Assembly: GCA_943704495.1 (NCBI GenBank)
Contig: CALSCR010000837.1
Location: 997-28,338 of the forward strand
DNA length: 27,342 bases
From: Pigoraptor chileana
Taxonomy: Eukaryota > Opisthokonta > Filasterea
Reading direction: 5' to 3'
The notes under the pieces are model-generated. The model had not been told where the DNA came from and made no database searches. It saw nothing but the letters and a program-made list of their open reading frames with translations. Within the stretch, counting starts at the first letter, position 1. Each line of letters starts with the position of its first letter. Shown one piece after another: positions 17,829 to 27,269 of this stretch. Position numbers and translations under genes: made by a program.

Positions 17829-20484
17829 CACACACACACACACACACAACACACACACACACACAGCTTGGTCTCGTGCTTATTCTCCTCTACGGTGGCG
17901 AGCTGTTCACCGGCAACACCATGTACTTTCTTGTCGGTCTGATGCACCGCAAGGTATCTTTCAGAGACATTGCAAGGAATTGGTTCATAGTGTACTTTGC
18001 GAATCTCGCCGGATGCCTTACCGTCGCCTACTTCTTCTCGTATTTGACCGGATATTTTGAGGCGGAACCCTACTTATCATACGTCGTCAAACTATCCGAG
18101 GTGGGTTTTTGGTTCGCTCATTATGTTGTTTGTTGCCATTGCGTTGTTTGTTGCCATTGCGTCCCGTGAGATATACAGTACTTAGTGGAACACGGTTTTA
18201 CAATTGTTTTATTTTGTGTGTTTTGAATGTGTCTGGGAATTTACATTTTATTCTTATGTATTTTTTTTTTGGGTCTTTCGCCTTTCTGCAGTCCAAATGC
18301 AGTCATGACTTTGGCAATACATTACTGCGCGCCATACCCGCCAATTGGCTCGTGTGCTTGGGTGGGTGCAATGAATGACATGGCGATGCACGCACGCATG
18401 CACACATGCACTCATACATGCACACATACATACATATACATACATACATAAACACACACCCTCTCATTAATCAATCCATCTCAATGCGCACACACACGCA
18501 CTCACTCACACCCACTCACACACACACACGCACGGCAGCCATCACAACGTCGCTTGCTGCGCAGGATGTCGGTGGCAAGGCGGTCGCGATGTGGTATCCC
18601 ATTTTTGGATTTGCGACGATTGGATTCGAACATTGTGTCGCGTCGATGTTTGTCATTCCCAACGGCATGTTGTATGGCGCAAATGTCACTGCTGGGTGAG
18701 TCGTGTTCGGTATGCACTCACACACATGCCACACTCACAGGCGAATTCTTCTCTCGCACGCTCGCCCACATTCGCACTGGCGTTTGGCGTCTCTTGGGTA
18801 TTGTGGGGGCCACATAATGGTCGGATTGTGGGGACATGCGAGGGTGCAGTGCTCTTAACCGGCTGCTGCATTCGTAGCGCACATGGACGCTAATTGTTTG
18901 CCTGCCTTTTATCGCATGCTCATTGAACAGTGAATTCATCGTAAAAAACCTGATTCCCGCCACGATCGGAAACTTAATTGGCGGTGGATTTCTCTGCGGT
19001 GTGACGCTTGTTTACCTGTACCACTGGTTCCTCTCCGCGCCCGCTCCAACTGCAGACGGTGCGTCGCGATTGTCTGTGTTCTGTGTGTGTGTGTGTGTAT
19101 GTGTTCTAATGTCCTGGGTTTGTGTCGGTGTCTTGTGCTTACCCGCCTTATGTGCACAATGTTTAATCGCCTCTAACGAATCACCCTGAACACACAATAT
19201 CATCACACACACACAACACACGCGCACAGGCAAGAAGGAGCCTCCCCTCAAGCCTTCCACTCCGGCGAATGCACCAAACGGAGGACTTCATCGCAACTCA
19301 AGCTCAACAAAAATCGAAATGACGGACCTTCACATGACCCCCTCGTCACCGCGCACGCTCATGGCTGCACAGAAGGGCACACCCGCGGCCAACTATGTGA
19401 AGCGGTATCGTACAAAGGAAGGCGCCTCACTGCCAGTATCCATATCCGTCTATCTCACATCCAGCGATGCCGCGAAAGGGGGGGCGTCGGTGGGACGCCA
19501 GGTGGTTGCCTATGTGGAGCGGCTGATGAGTCAGCAGGAGGCGTCGGTGTCATCGGGTGATGCAAACCACTTTGGCTTTCTTATTGTCGACCACGACGGG
19601 TCAAGGTGTGTTGATGGTCATCCCCGATAATGTGTGTGGGTGCAGTGGGTGTGGGTGTATGTCGCATAGCGCCAAACACACTGACATTAATCCATCGTCT
19701 TTCTCTCTTTTCTTGCCCATAGGCCACTTGAGGAAGGGCGCATTGTGTTTGCGGACGACGCCGTCTGCGCCATGCTGGGCTACTCACGTGATGAGCTTTG
19801 TCATATGACCATCGACTCGATCACGCATCCGGGCGACTCTGACGTCTCGGGAAAGTACCTGAGGGAAATGTTCCAGGCGTAAGTATCCAAAATGTGCACA
19901 CAAGCGTGCATTGAGCTGATCTTCGTTCTTGTCTGGCGCCCGTCCTTCTTGTACCTGTCCTTGTCTGGCGCCCGTCCTTTTTGTGGCTGTCTTCTTTTGT
20001 GCCTGTCCTTGTCTTGTGTCCGTCCTTCTCTTGTGCCTGTGTTGTTCAAATGACCCCTTCCTTGTAGTGATACTGTTTGCGGATGTTGTCGCTGTAATGG
20101 TGGTCTTCAAATTTCGATTTCATTCACTCACTTCCTCCTTATGCTGATCTCATTTTTTTGTGCCGCACAAACACATGCACACAATTATACACACACACAC
20201 ACACACATACACATACATACATCATGCATTCACACTACACATCCACTCATTCACACATGACAGAAATCAATCCGATGGAAAGACGCCCGCTGCCTGGGAA
20301 ATCCGTGGTAGACGAGAGTCCACAATGCCAATTCTGCATGCGGAAGTGTGAGCAGACAACGAAGCGATCGACTGCGATCGTGCTGAGTTGAATATTTTAC
20401 GCCGCACAACCCAGTGCCAGAACTGATCCGTCCACTCGGGTGGCCCTCGTATACCTTGACCCTCTCCCTCTACCTCCCTTGTAA
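17074..20484 (+). CDS. Formate/nitrite transporter (FNT) with C-terminal PAS domain, about 513 aa, ten exons
   Basis: Exons: 17074-17227, 17444-17556, 17867-18100, 18292-18361, 18539-18695, 18931-19058, 19230-19605, 19723-19878, 20264-20347, 20415-20484. Residues about 20-280 are a complete FNT channel: STPREIEEFVVSF, the GELFTGNTMYF loop signature, ANWLVCL, and GFEHCVASMFVIPNG with the conserved histidine of the second half-helix. FNTs are pentameric membrane channels for formate, nitrite or lactate. After a polar linker (about 287-335), a PAS domain spans about 398-505: HFGFLIVD, GRIVFADDAVCAMLGYS, HPGD, then WEIRGRRESTMPILHAEV. A preceding segment, YRTKEGASLPVSISVYL (345-361), resembles the last strands of another PAS. 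The last exon is inferred: without splicing at 20348 (GTGAGC) the frame stops at 20349-20351, but splicing to 20415 adds RVALVYLDPL, matching the final PAS strand. The PAS should be cytosolic. Channel certain, PAS likely, end uncertain. Confidence 0.9.
17792..17865 (+). repeat. (CA)n tract at the 3' end of FNT-PAS intron 2
   Basis: About 36 CA units with a few AA interruptions, ending directly at the CAG acceptor (17866). No polypyrimidine tract remains. Confidence 0.92.
18389..18533 (+). repeat. CA/CATA-rich sequence in FNT-PAS intron 4
   Basis: Imperfect CACA, CATACATA and CACTCACT runs fill most of this 177-base intron up to the acceptor CGGCAG. Confidence 0.8.
19922..20046 (+). repeat. 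Minisatellite in FNT-PAS intron 8
   Basis: About three degenerate copies of a 35-40 bp unit built on CTTGTCTGGCGCCCGTCC and TTCTTGTRCCTGTCC; it is CT-rich in the coding sense. Confidence 0.75.
20179..20206 (+). repeat. (CA)n tract in FNT-PAS intron 8
   Basis: A short CA run within a longer CA-rich 3' half of the intron, about 60 bases before the acceptor at 20263. Confidence 0.85.
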
Positions 20485-21963
20485 TCCCTCAATCCCCGCA
20501 CCCGAACTCGGTGTTTTTTTCCCCTCTATTTTCGGACATTGTCTTTGTTGTCCATGTATGTCGGGATGAGACTCTGCCCTCACTGGCGTTCAAGATTTGC
20601 CTTAATGGCTTCCTTGTAGTGCTGCTGTTTGTTGCCGATTTTAATGTTACTCTCGTCACTTCCGTCACTCTAAACCGCCGTCGTGTACTGTGTTGCGCCT
20701 CGTTGCGTCAACGCAACGGCTGTCTTGGGTTCAATTCAGTTTCCCGCGCATTAATTTGCTCATTCGGCTGTTTCGGGGTGTATTTTTTAATACCCTTCCC
20801 ATCCTATCCCTTGTTTGTTATTTCTTGCGCCGCGTACAACTGTCCAGTATTTAGTACTTTTATTTGATGATTTCTTCCTCCGCTGTGGCGTTGCTGTGAC
20901 AGTGGTTTATTTCGGTCGCTTTCATTCCTTTCTCGATTATACCATGTATGACAACATTGCCTTACAGTGTGTATTCATGATCAGTTGCGCTTTTGTCTTT
21001 TCTGTTTTTGTGGATTTTGTCCTTTGGCGGCGGGGGCCGTCTCTACCGACCACCGCCGAACCGAACCAGAGATGTGCAAGTGCTGTCGTTGCTCACATGT
21101 ACTCGCCGGACGAGCACAGAGAGCTGAGGTGCGATTAAAGCCGCCTCTGCACTGGTTGTCTGACAACAACTGCTTACGGTCACATTCTGAAATCAAAGAC
21201 AGCACTGGGCCGGGATGCTTTGTTGTGGACAGGCCACAGTAATTTTTAATTGTTGGGCTCTCCAACTCATCGACTGCATCACTATGGTAAACAAACAGCC
21301 TGCGACTACAGTATGTGCAGTGTCATCAGTATGCAATACATGTCCGCCCAGCGACAGACGAGTCAGGCACTGCTGAACCAGACGCGTCGGTCGTGACAGC
21401 ACTGGTTCGTGCCTCAGTTTCATGGCTGAGTATTAAAGTAAATCAATGGACTTCAACAACTGACAAGGCTAGCCTGGAGAAGTATGTCTGACTGAGGCGG
21501 TGGTCTTCCAATCAACTCACTGTGATGGGGTGAGTAGTATTAGTCACGGAGTTCAAACAATTGTAATGAGAGGCATAAAGTAATGATTATGTCTGCCTGA
21601 GGCGGCGGTCTTCCAATCAATTAACTCATTAGTAATGTTCTGTTATACTTCTTTTATACCCTTGCGATCTTGATCGCGCCATCATTGAAAATGAAAAAAA
21701 TTTACAACAGGGTTTTATAAATGAGCCCAATTTAGCGGTCTGAGTATTGACTCGTGAAACACACCCGACAATGTCCGCTGACACTGTATGCACGGTCACG
21801 CCGACCCAACACAGTGAACCACACACAGCCGATTAACCTAATGCGCCGAGTGCGGCGCCAGCGACACGGATGCGTCCCAGACGCTTCTGAGTACTAAGTT
21901 TTCATAAGCGACCGCAGGTACAGACAGTCACGCCCAAGGCATACTGCAGCACGGTTGTCTTGT
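20485..21963. other. Spacer between FNT-PAS and TAF6 (convergent)
   Basis: This is the longest gene-free stretch, about 1.5 kb. Its first half is T- and C-rich; its open frames look hydrophobic only because of the T-richness. The second half has an imperfect direct repeat with a 105-base period (21484 and 21589). I found no tRNA, rRNA or transposon signature. Confidence 0.6.
21484..21627 (+). repeat. Imperfect direct repeat, 105-base period
   Basis: ATGTCTGACTGAGGCGGTGG at 21484 and ATGTCTGCCTGAGGCGGCGG at 21589 both continue as TCTTCCAATCAA. The repeated part is about 35 bases with few differences and is not seen elsewhere in the window. Confidence 0.8.
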
Positions 21964-24900
21964 CTAGAGGGACGGGGGAACGTGAAGCACGATGGTGTTT
22001 CCGCCGACGGGAGCAAGATGCGACTGAAGCCACTCGCCAAACACGCCGTACATTGCTCTGTAATCCGGCCGCGTGTTGGTGCTGCCGTTGCGCTCGTCAT
22101 GACGAATCATCTTAGCAACGGCGTCCTGCATCAAACACGCCGCACGGGCGAAATGGGCGCAAATAGTTTGGGCAAACGATGGAGTCGCAGTGGAAACGAG
22201 TGACAACTAATACGATTCGCAAAGCTACGAACACAAAAATGCGACGGCAGGTTGTCTCGCCACCACCATCGGTGCCGCGAGAGCCCTCCCCCGATCACCG
22301 CATAACAACAACTATGCCACAAAGATGAGACCTTCTGTGCTCAAAACAACATATCGAGCCATCTGTTCTAGTCCCACATGACAGCCACATGACAGCCACA
22401 GAGTATTCAGAGGCAAGACCCGCACAACACACAGAACGGAATCAACACAATCGCCAGCAATACACACCAGCAGGGCCTTCCTGACGTGATATGCATCCGG
22501 GTTGCGGTCGTCCAGCGACTCTGCGATAGACTGCACGTGGGGAAGAACAAGCTCACGAACAGCCTCGGGGCCGAGTGCAGACAGCCCAACAATCGCGCCG
22601 TAGCGTACACCAAGCGGTTTGTCGTCCTTCATTGCACCTGAGAGTGTCTTTGCAATCCTCCGCTGCATTGCAATTAAATTTAATGACATTGTCGTGTGTT
22701 ATTAATCATGTTATGATGGAGCTGTTGTTGTTGTGTTGATTGTGTTGGTGCAGTTGAGGGGATAGCTGTTTGGCACACATAAACAGACAGACACGTACAG
22801 ACACGCACAAACACAGACACACAGACAAACACAAGCATATTAGATACACACACACACACAGGCACACAGACTTGTCTGGACAAACAAAATCAGAGAAACA
22901 CACCTGCAATGTGTCATATTTGTCGCCGTACTTTCGGCAAATTGTTTCAACGGTATTCGCGGCCAAATCGCGGAGTGACCAGTGATCCTCCATTTGGCGA
23001 AGGCCGAGTTTGCCCACGAGGCAGGTGAGTATGGCCGGCATGATTTGATGCAGCTGAGTTGATGATTGTGTGTGTGTAAATGTGTGTGTGTGTGTTGGGA
23101 GCGACATGAGGTTGTGAGTGAAGGATACGTGTGTATACAGTGAAGCGAATAGGCAGAGAAAGTCACAACCCGGACATTGGCGCTCACAAAGAGATCGAAG
23201 CGCGGCAAGGACTGGCCCATATATGGTCGTAAGATACACACAAAAAACCGCCAAAAACGGAAGGGACAGGCGGAAATCAACCCACATACGGCTCAAGGAA
23301 GAGCGACTGGTTAGCAAAGAGGGCTTGGACGGCCCTCATTAGGAGTATGAGAACGGGGAGGTCACGCAGCCGCTCAGTGACCTACATTGCAAGCGCACAG
23401 ATTACGATGCAGCACCAGTGTTATTTGCTTGTGCGAGCGTCCACCACTATGATGGCAGACACATTGTATGTACACTCGCCAGTGTTCCCTGGGTTCATGT
23501 ACAAACATGAAAATACACACCCACCCACTAACAACTCACACCCATGCAATACACGCAAACATTACAACAAATACGCACACATACAAATAAACAAGAGACC
23601 TCGGAAACAGCACAAAAAGTAACACAGAAGAAGAAGAAAAGATACACACACTGACGACAACAAAACATGGAAGCACACGGCACCTTCTCAAGCACAAACT
23701 GGCAAAAGTACGGCAGCAGTTGGTGCAGTCCCGGATCTGTCTTGAGGCATTCGAGCGCCGCCTGTCGCGGCTCATCGGGACCCGCCGTGTCCAGCAGCGC
23801 CTGCGTGATGCGCTCATAGTACACCTGCAGTTCACGAGATAGCACGTGACGGACCAGGGGGCGAACGTCCGCCGTCTTGCCCGCCTCCGCCAGTCCCGTC
23901 GCCACAGCAAGCGCCGCAGCAACAGCCTTGTCTGCAGGCTGTGGACGTCCGCCAACGGCGGCTGGTTTGGGTTCCATGCACACTATGGGCAAAGAATTCG
24001 ATGTTTGATGAGGAGAGTTTGCGGGGTAAATTGGTGTGCGGTTGTGTTTCAGTCTATGTCGTTGCATTGTGTAAATGTTTGTGTCTGCGTGGTTATGGGT
24101 GTGATATGCGTGTTTCAATTTGTACTATCTACATGCGAGCGCTTTTGAGAATGTATGCGCGTGCGGTAGAGCCAGAGTGCTGTTATGCCGCCATGTAAAA
24201 GTAGTAAAGTGGACTGACCAGGAGGATTTTCGGCAATCGCAGGTTGCACGCCCTCAATGGCGAGCCAATGCGCTGCACACGTGCCCAAGGTAGCATGAAA
24301 TTAAGTCTTAGTATTGGAATTAATGTTGGCACCAGTAGCCATAGTGGTGTAGTTACACGAGCGAGGTAGTGTTGCACACATGTGGCACAGACACAGACAC
24401 AAACAAATACAGACACAGACACGTCTCGCACCTGTAAACGACACGTCCACGGGCACTTTCGGAAGAGGTGCATTGATGATTGATGCAAGGTCGATCTCCT
24501 CGTCTTCAGCAAAGTACGTCTCTGCTCGACCACTTGGTCCCGTGACTCCCTTGAACACGACCGGTTCAGGCGCGACATTGCCATATACGGGCTATTGTGT
24601 GTCAGCAAGTGCATATAAGGATGTGTGATCCCAAAGATTGCAAGTTAGTTTAGAGCGCGCTGAAATCAAGCAGCATACGCGTGATTCAAAAGTGATGTCT
24701 GTATGAGACGGGTGCGTGCATTTCGTCGATCAGTTTGTTCTGTGTTTAAACGCGTCGCTGTTACAAAGTGCTATTGAAAGAGAGCAAAAGGGACGGACAA
24801 ACGGAGCCTTCTCCACAGAAAGGAAAACCACACTGCCGTTCAAAAAAATAGCAGTTATATAGAACAAATGAGATATAGGGGTCAAGTCAGTGTCATAGGC

Positions 24901-25582
24901 GCTGTGCCCATGGACTCCACAGCCACAAGACAAGAGAGAGATATTTCAAGTTACTGTCTTAAGCGCTGTGCCCGTGGACTCCACAAGAGAGAGAAAGAGA
25001 GAGAGCATGAGAAAGAGAATGATCACACTCACGTCGATGTTCTTCACACGCAATGCGCTGTTTATGTCCTCTGTTGATAGTCTTGTCCGCTTGGAGTGCT
25101 TCATAAATTTGAGTGCATCCTGAGGAAGAAAAATCGCACACGTGCCAGCCACAAAGTAAGAATGATAAGAGTTACCATCTTTCAATAAAAATGATAAACA
25201 CGATACGTTCGGTGAATTACAGTGCGTAACGCCGCAACGAAAAACTTACGACAATTGCCATTATTGTGATGACTGTACTAACAACATAAACAAAAACAGG
25301 TACAACCCAGCAATCCACTTGCACACATACGCACGCACGCACACACACAAACTCATACACAAGAAGCACGAAACATACACACAAACAAACAGACAGGGAC
25401 CCAATCCAACAAAAAAGACGCAGTTTTTCATAACAACAAAGCCCTAGATAACTCACCTGCACGATCTCTCTCAATCGATATTCGACGTCAGGAATGAGGA
25501 CTGTCATGACTTTGTCGTCCAACTGTGAAATTCCAACGCTCTCTGCAGCAAGGCGGATAGCCTCCTTTGGTATGACGCTCAT
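21964..25582 (-). CDS. TAF6: TAF6 (TFIID/SAGA histone-fold subunit), 442 aa, nine exons
   Basis: Sense-order exons: 25582-25457, 25119-25033, 24591-24432, 24272-24219, 23982-23684, 23381-23286, 23053-22904, 22662-22468, 22125-21964. All junction phases agree; the product is 442 residues, shorter than human TAF6 (about 677) because it lacks the long C-terminal tail. Residues 1-71 form the TAF histone fold: MSVIPKEAIRLAAESVGISQ and ALKFMKHSKRTRLSTEDIN, which pairs with TAF9 in TFIID. DLASIINAPLPKVPVDVSF and AHWLAIEGVQPAIAENPP are the conserved middle motifs. An Ala-rich linker precedes the C-terminal TAF6C HEAT-repeat region, recognisable from RELQVYYERIT, LKTDPGLHQLLPYF, LHQIMPAILTCLVGK, DHWSLRDLAAN and RYGAIVGLSALG. 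It is nuclear and takes part in promoter recognition. Intron 2 contains two copies of a dispersed repeat. It shares a divergent promoter with the M17 peptidase. Confidence 0.96.
22770..22865 (+). repeat. CA/CAGA-rich tract in TAF6 intron 7
   Basis: ACAGACACG- and CACA-type runs that read as UG-rich sequence in the first half of the intron in transcript sense, with CAACACAA-type sequence in its last third. Confidence 0.75.
24888..24922. repeat. Dispersed intronic repeat, copy 2 (TAF6 intron 2)
   Basis: CAGTGTCATAGGCGCTGTGC continues as CCATGGACTCCACA. It matches copy 1 in NRDC intron 3 at all but a few positions. Confidence 0.8.
24952..24985. repeat. Dispersed intronic repeat, copy 3 (TAF6 intron 2)
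   Basis: TACTGTCTTAAGCGCTGTGC continues as CCGTGGACTCCACA and then an AGAG-rich run. It lies 64 bases from copy 2 in the same orientation. Confidence 0.8.
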
Positions 25583-26072
25583 TTTCGGTTGTGCACATGC
25601 GATGGCGCTCTCGCTTATGCGCTCTCGCTTATGCGCTCTCACTGAATACCAAAAGATCAGATGCAATCAAAAACGAACTGGATGACCGAACATAAAAAGG
25701 AAGAAATGGCACGACAGTAGTGTATGAAAGTTGAAGTGGATGTAAGATTCAAGAGGATCACTACTAAAAACTTAGTACTGTGTTCTAGTCTTGTAACGCA
25801 CTGATCACGTGCCGGCCGTGCCGTGTCACGTGGTGTCAGAATGCCGATGGGTTGAGTCATCGAATTTCGATCACGGGCACATTTTCTCTTCTTACACAAC
25901 GTCAGATGCGCGTCCCACATTCGAACAAAGTTTTAGTTCAATGAGGCATTTTCATAATACCGCTTAATGTAACGCAAACATTGTCAACACGCAACGTTGT
26001 TGACGGTTTGCTTGCTCCCAGCTCTTCTCACACATCAGCCTTCTACGCAAGGGATTAACGCCTTCTGCAACG
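25583..26072. promoter_or_regulatory. Divergent promoter between TAF6 and the M17 peptidase
   Basis: A 490-base spacer with two CACGTG cores, at 25806-25811 and 25827-25832, centred 21 bases apart (two helical turns). A tandem duplication of GCTCTCGCTTATGC lies near the TAF6 start at about 25607-25635. No TATA box was recognised. Confidence 0.6.
25806..25832. promoter_or_regulatory. Paired CACGTG E-boxes
   Basis: TCACGTGC and TCACGTGG are separated by 21 bases centre to centre, which would place two bHLH dimers on the same face of the helix. Both sit midway between the two start codons. Confidence 0.5.
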
Positions 26073-27213
26073 ATGGCCAGTCCTGTTGCGACATATACCA
26101 CAACTGCCGCCAGCAGCGACTACGACGCCCTGGTTGTTGTCACGGACAGTATCGACCGCATCCGCGCAAATGCAACATCAAACCCTTCCCTGGGAATTGA
26201 TGCTGTTGCACCCGCCCTCACCGCGGCGCGTGCACTTGATGCGGCTGTAGGATCCCTTGTTTGCTTGATTCCCGTCAATGGCGTCTGCGGAAACAGAGTT
26301 ATCCTCTCGCCAACAGGCCCACTTTCCCGCGACTATGACGACGTGCGCCGCTTTGCAGATGCGTCGGCGGCGGGAGTGCGCCGCGCAATCAAGGCGGGTT
26401 CTCGCCAGCCACTTGTCGCCGTCTTTCCCTTCAGCACGCACGCGACGGATCCACAGCATCAGATGCGCCTGCAGACGCTGTACTCGCGCGCAGTGGAAGT
26501 CGCCCTTCTTGCGGCACAGGCAGCTCTGCACACTCCTTTGGAGGTGGTTGAGTTCGACCGCGAGTCAATCAAAGTGCGTTCGGTGGGCATTCTCGTCGGA
26601 TCACAGTCGGTTGGTGAGCGCATCTGCCGCTGCGTCAACGCCATTGAATCTGGTCGCGTCGTGGCAAGGGACATTGCCGGGTCCGATCCCGAGAGGATGG
26701 CGCCTCCCCGAGTTGCCGAATATGTGCAAAAGACGTTCGAGGGGTCGTGCATTAGTGTCGGTGTTACGACTGATCCGGAAGTTTTGCGGCGGGAATTCCC
26801 TCTTTTGGCAGCTGTTGCCCGGGCGACACGCGGCATACCGAGACACGCGGCGTGCGTTGTTGACCTTGAATACAACCCGCCGGCATCAGTTGCGTCTGCG
26901 CAGCCGATGACGACGCTTCTTCTGGTTGGCAAGGTGCGTGTGCGTGTGCGTGTGCGTGTGTGTGTGTGTGTGCTTGTTCTTGTGTCTGCGTGGAGTTGAG
27001 TTGGCACAGTCTTTGGCTTGCATATCCTTATTTTCTTTGTTGCTGATTTACTGTTTGTTTGATTGTATGTGGTCTAATATTGTGCTGTATATATATATAC
27101 TTTTGCAGGGCATCACATATGACACTGGCGGCGCTGATGTGAAGACGGGCGGTGCGATGTCTGGGATGCACCGTGACAAATCGGGTGCCGGCGCTGTGGC
27201 GGGTCTGTTCAAG
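26073..27213 (+). CDS. Peptidase M17 (leucyl aminopeptidase-like), 5' part, continues beyond the window
   Basis: Exons 26073-26933 and 27109-27213 are joined in phase 0 and give 322 residues; a third exon must lie outside, since the second ends at a GTTTGT donor. The first 287 residues are the variable alpha/beta N-domain. The catalytic domain starts at LLLVGK-GITYDTGGADVKTGG and MHRDKSGAGAVAG, corresponding to the VGKGxTxDxGG and metal-binding regions of M17 aminopeptidases; the lysine of VGKG and the aspartate of YDTGG are expected metal ligands. The wording YDTGGAD and MHRDK is closest to the eukaryotic putative-aminopeptidase branch (like nematode W07G4.4) rather than classical LAP, where SGGISLKP is usual. 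Members are cytosolic hexamers releasing N-terminal residues. The arginine and glutamate of the active site would be further downstream. Intron 1 starts with a GT-rich run. Confidence 0.92.
26938..26971 (+). repeat. GT-rich microsatellite at the 5' end of M17 intron 1
   Basis: Starts within five bases of the 5' splice site: several GTGTGC units and then (GT)n. Confidence 0.9.
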
Positions 27214-27268
27214 GTTTGTGATTACGTGTGTGTTTGTGTATGCCCAATATGGACGTGTTAATAGATCC

Positions 27269-27269
27269 A

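Noticed and set aside
20700-20760. tRNA-like T-loop word GGTTCAATTC
   Set aside because: The flanking bases do not form the T stem, and no anticodon arm or acceptor stem could be found.
20511-21138. Two hydrophobic open frames resembling membrane proteins
   Set aside because: The hydrophobicity follows from T-rich DNA. There is no conserved motif, and the region sits in a convergent spacer.
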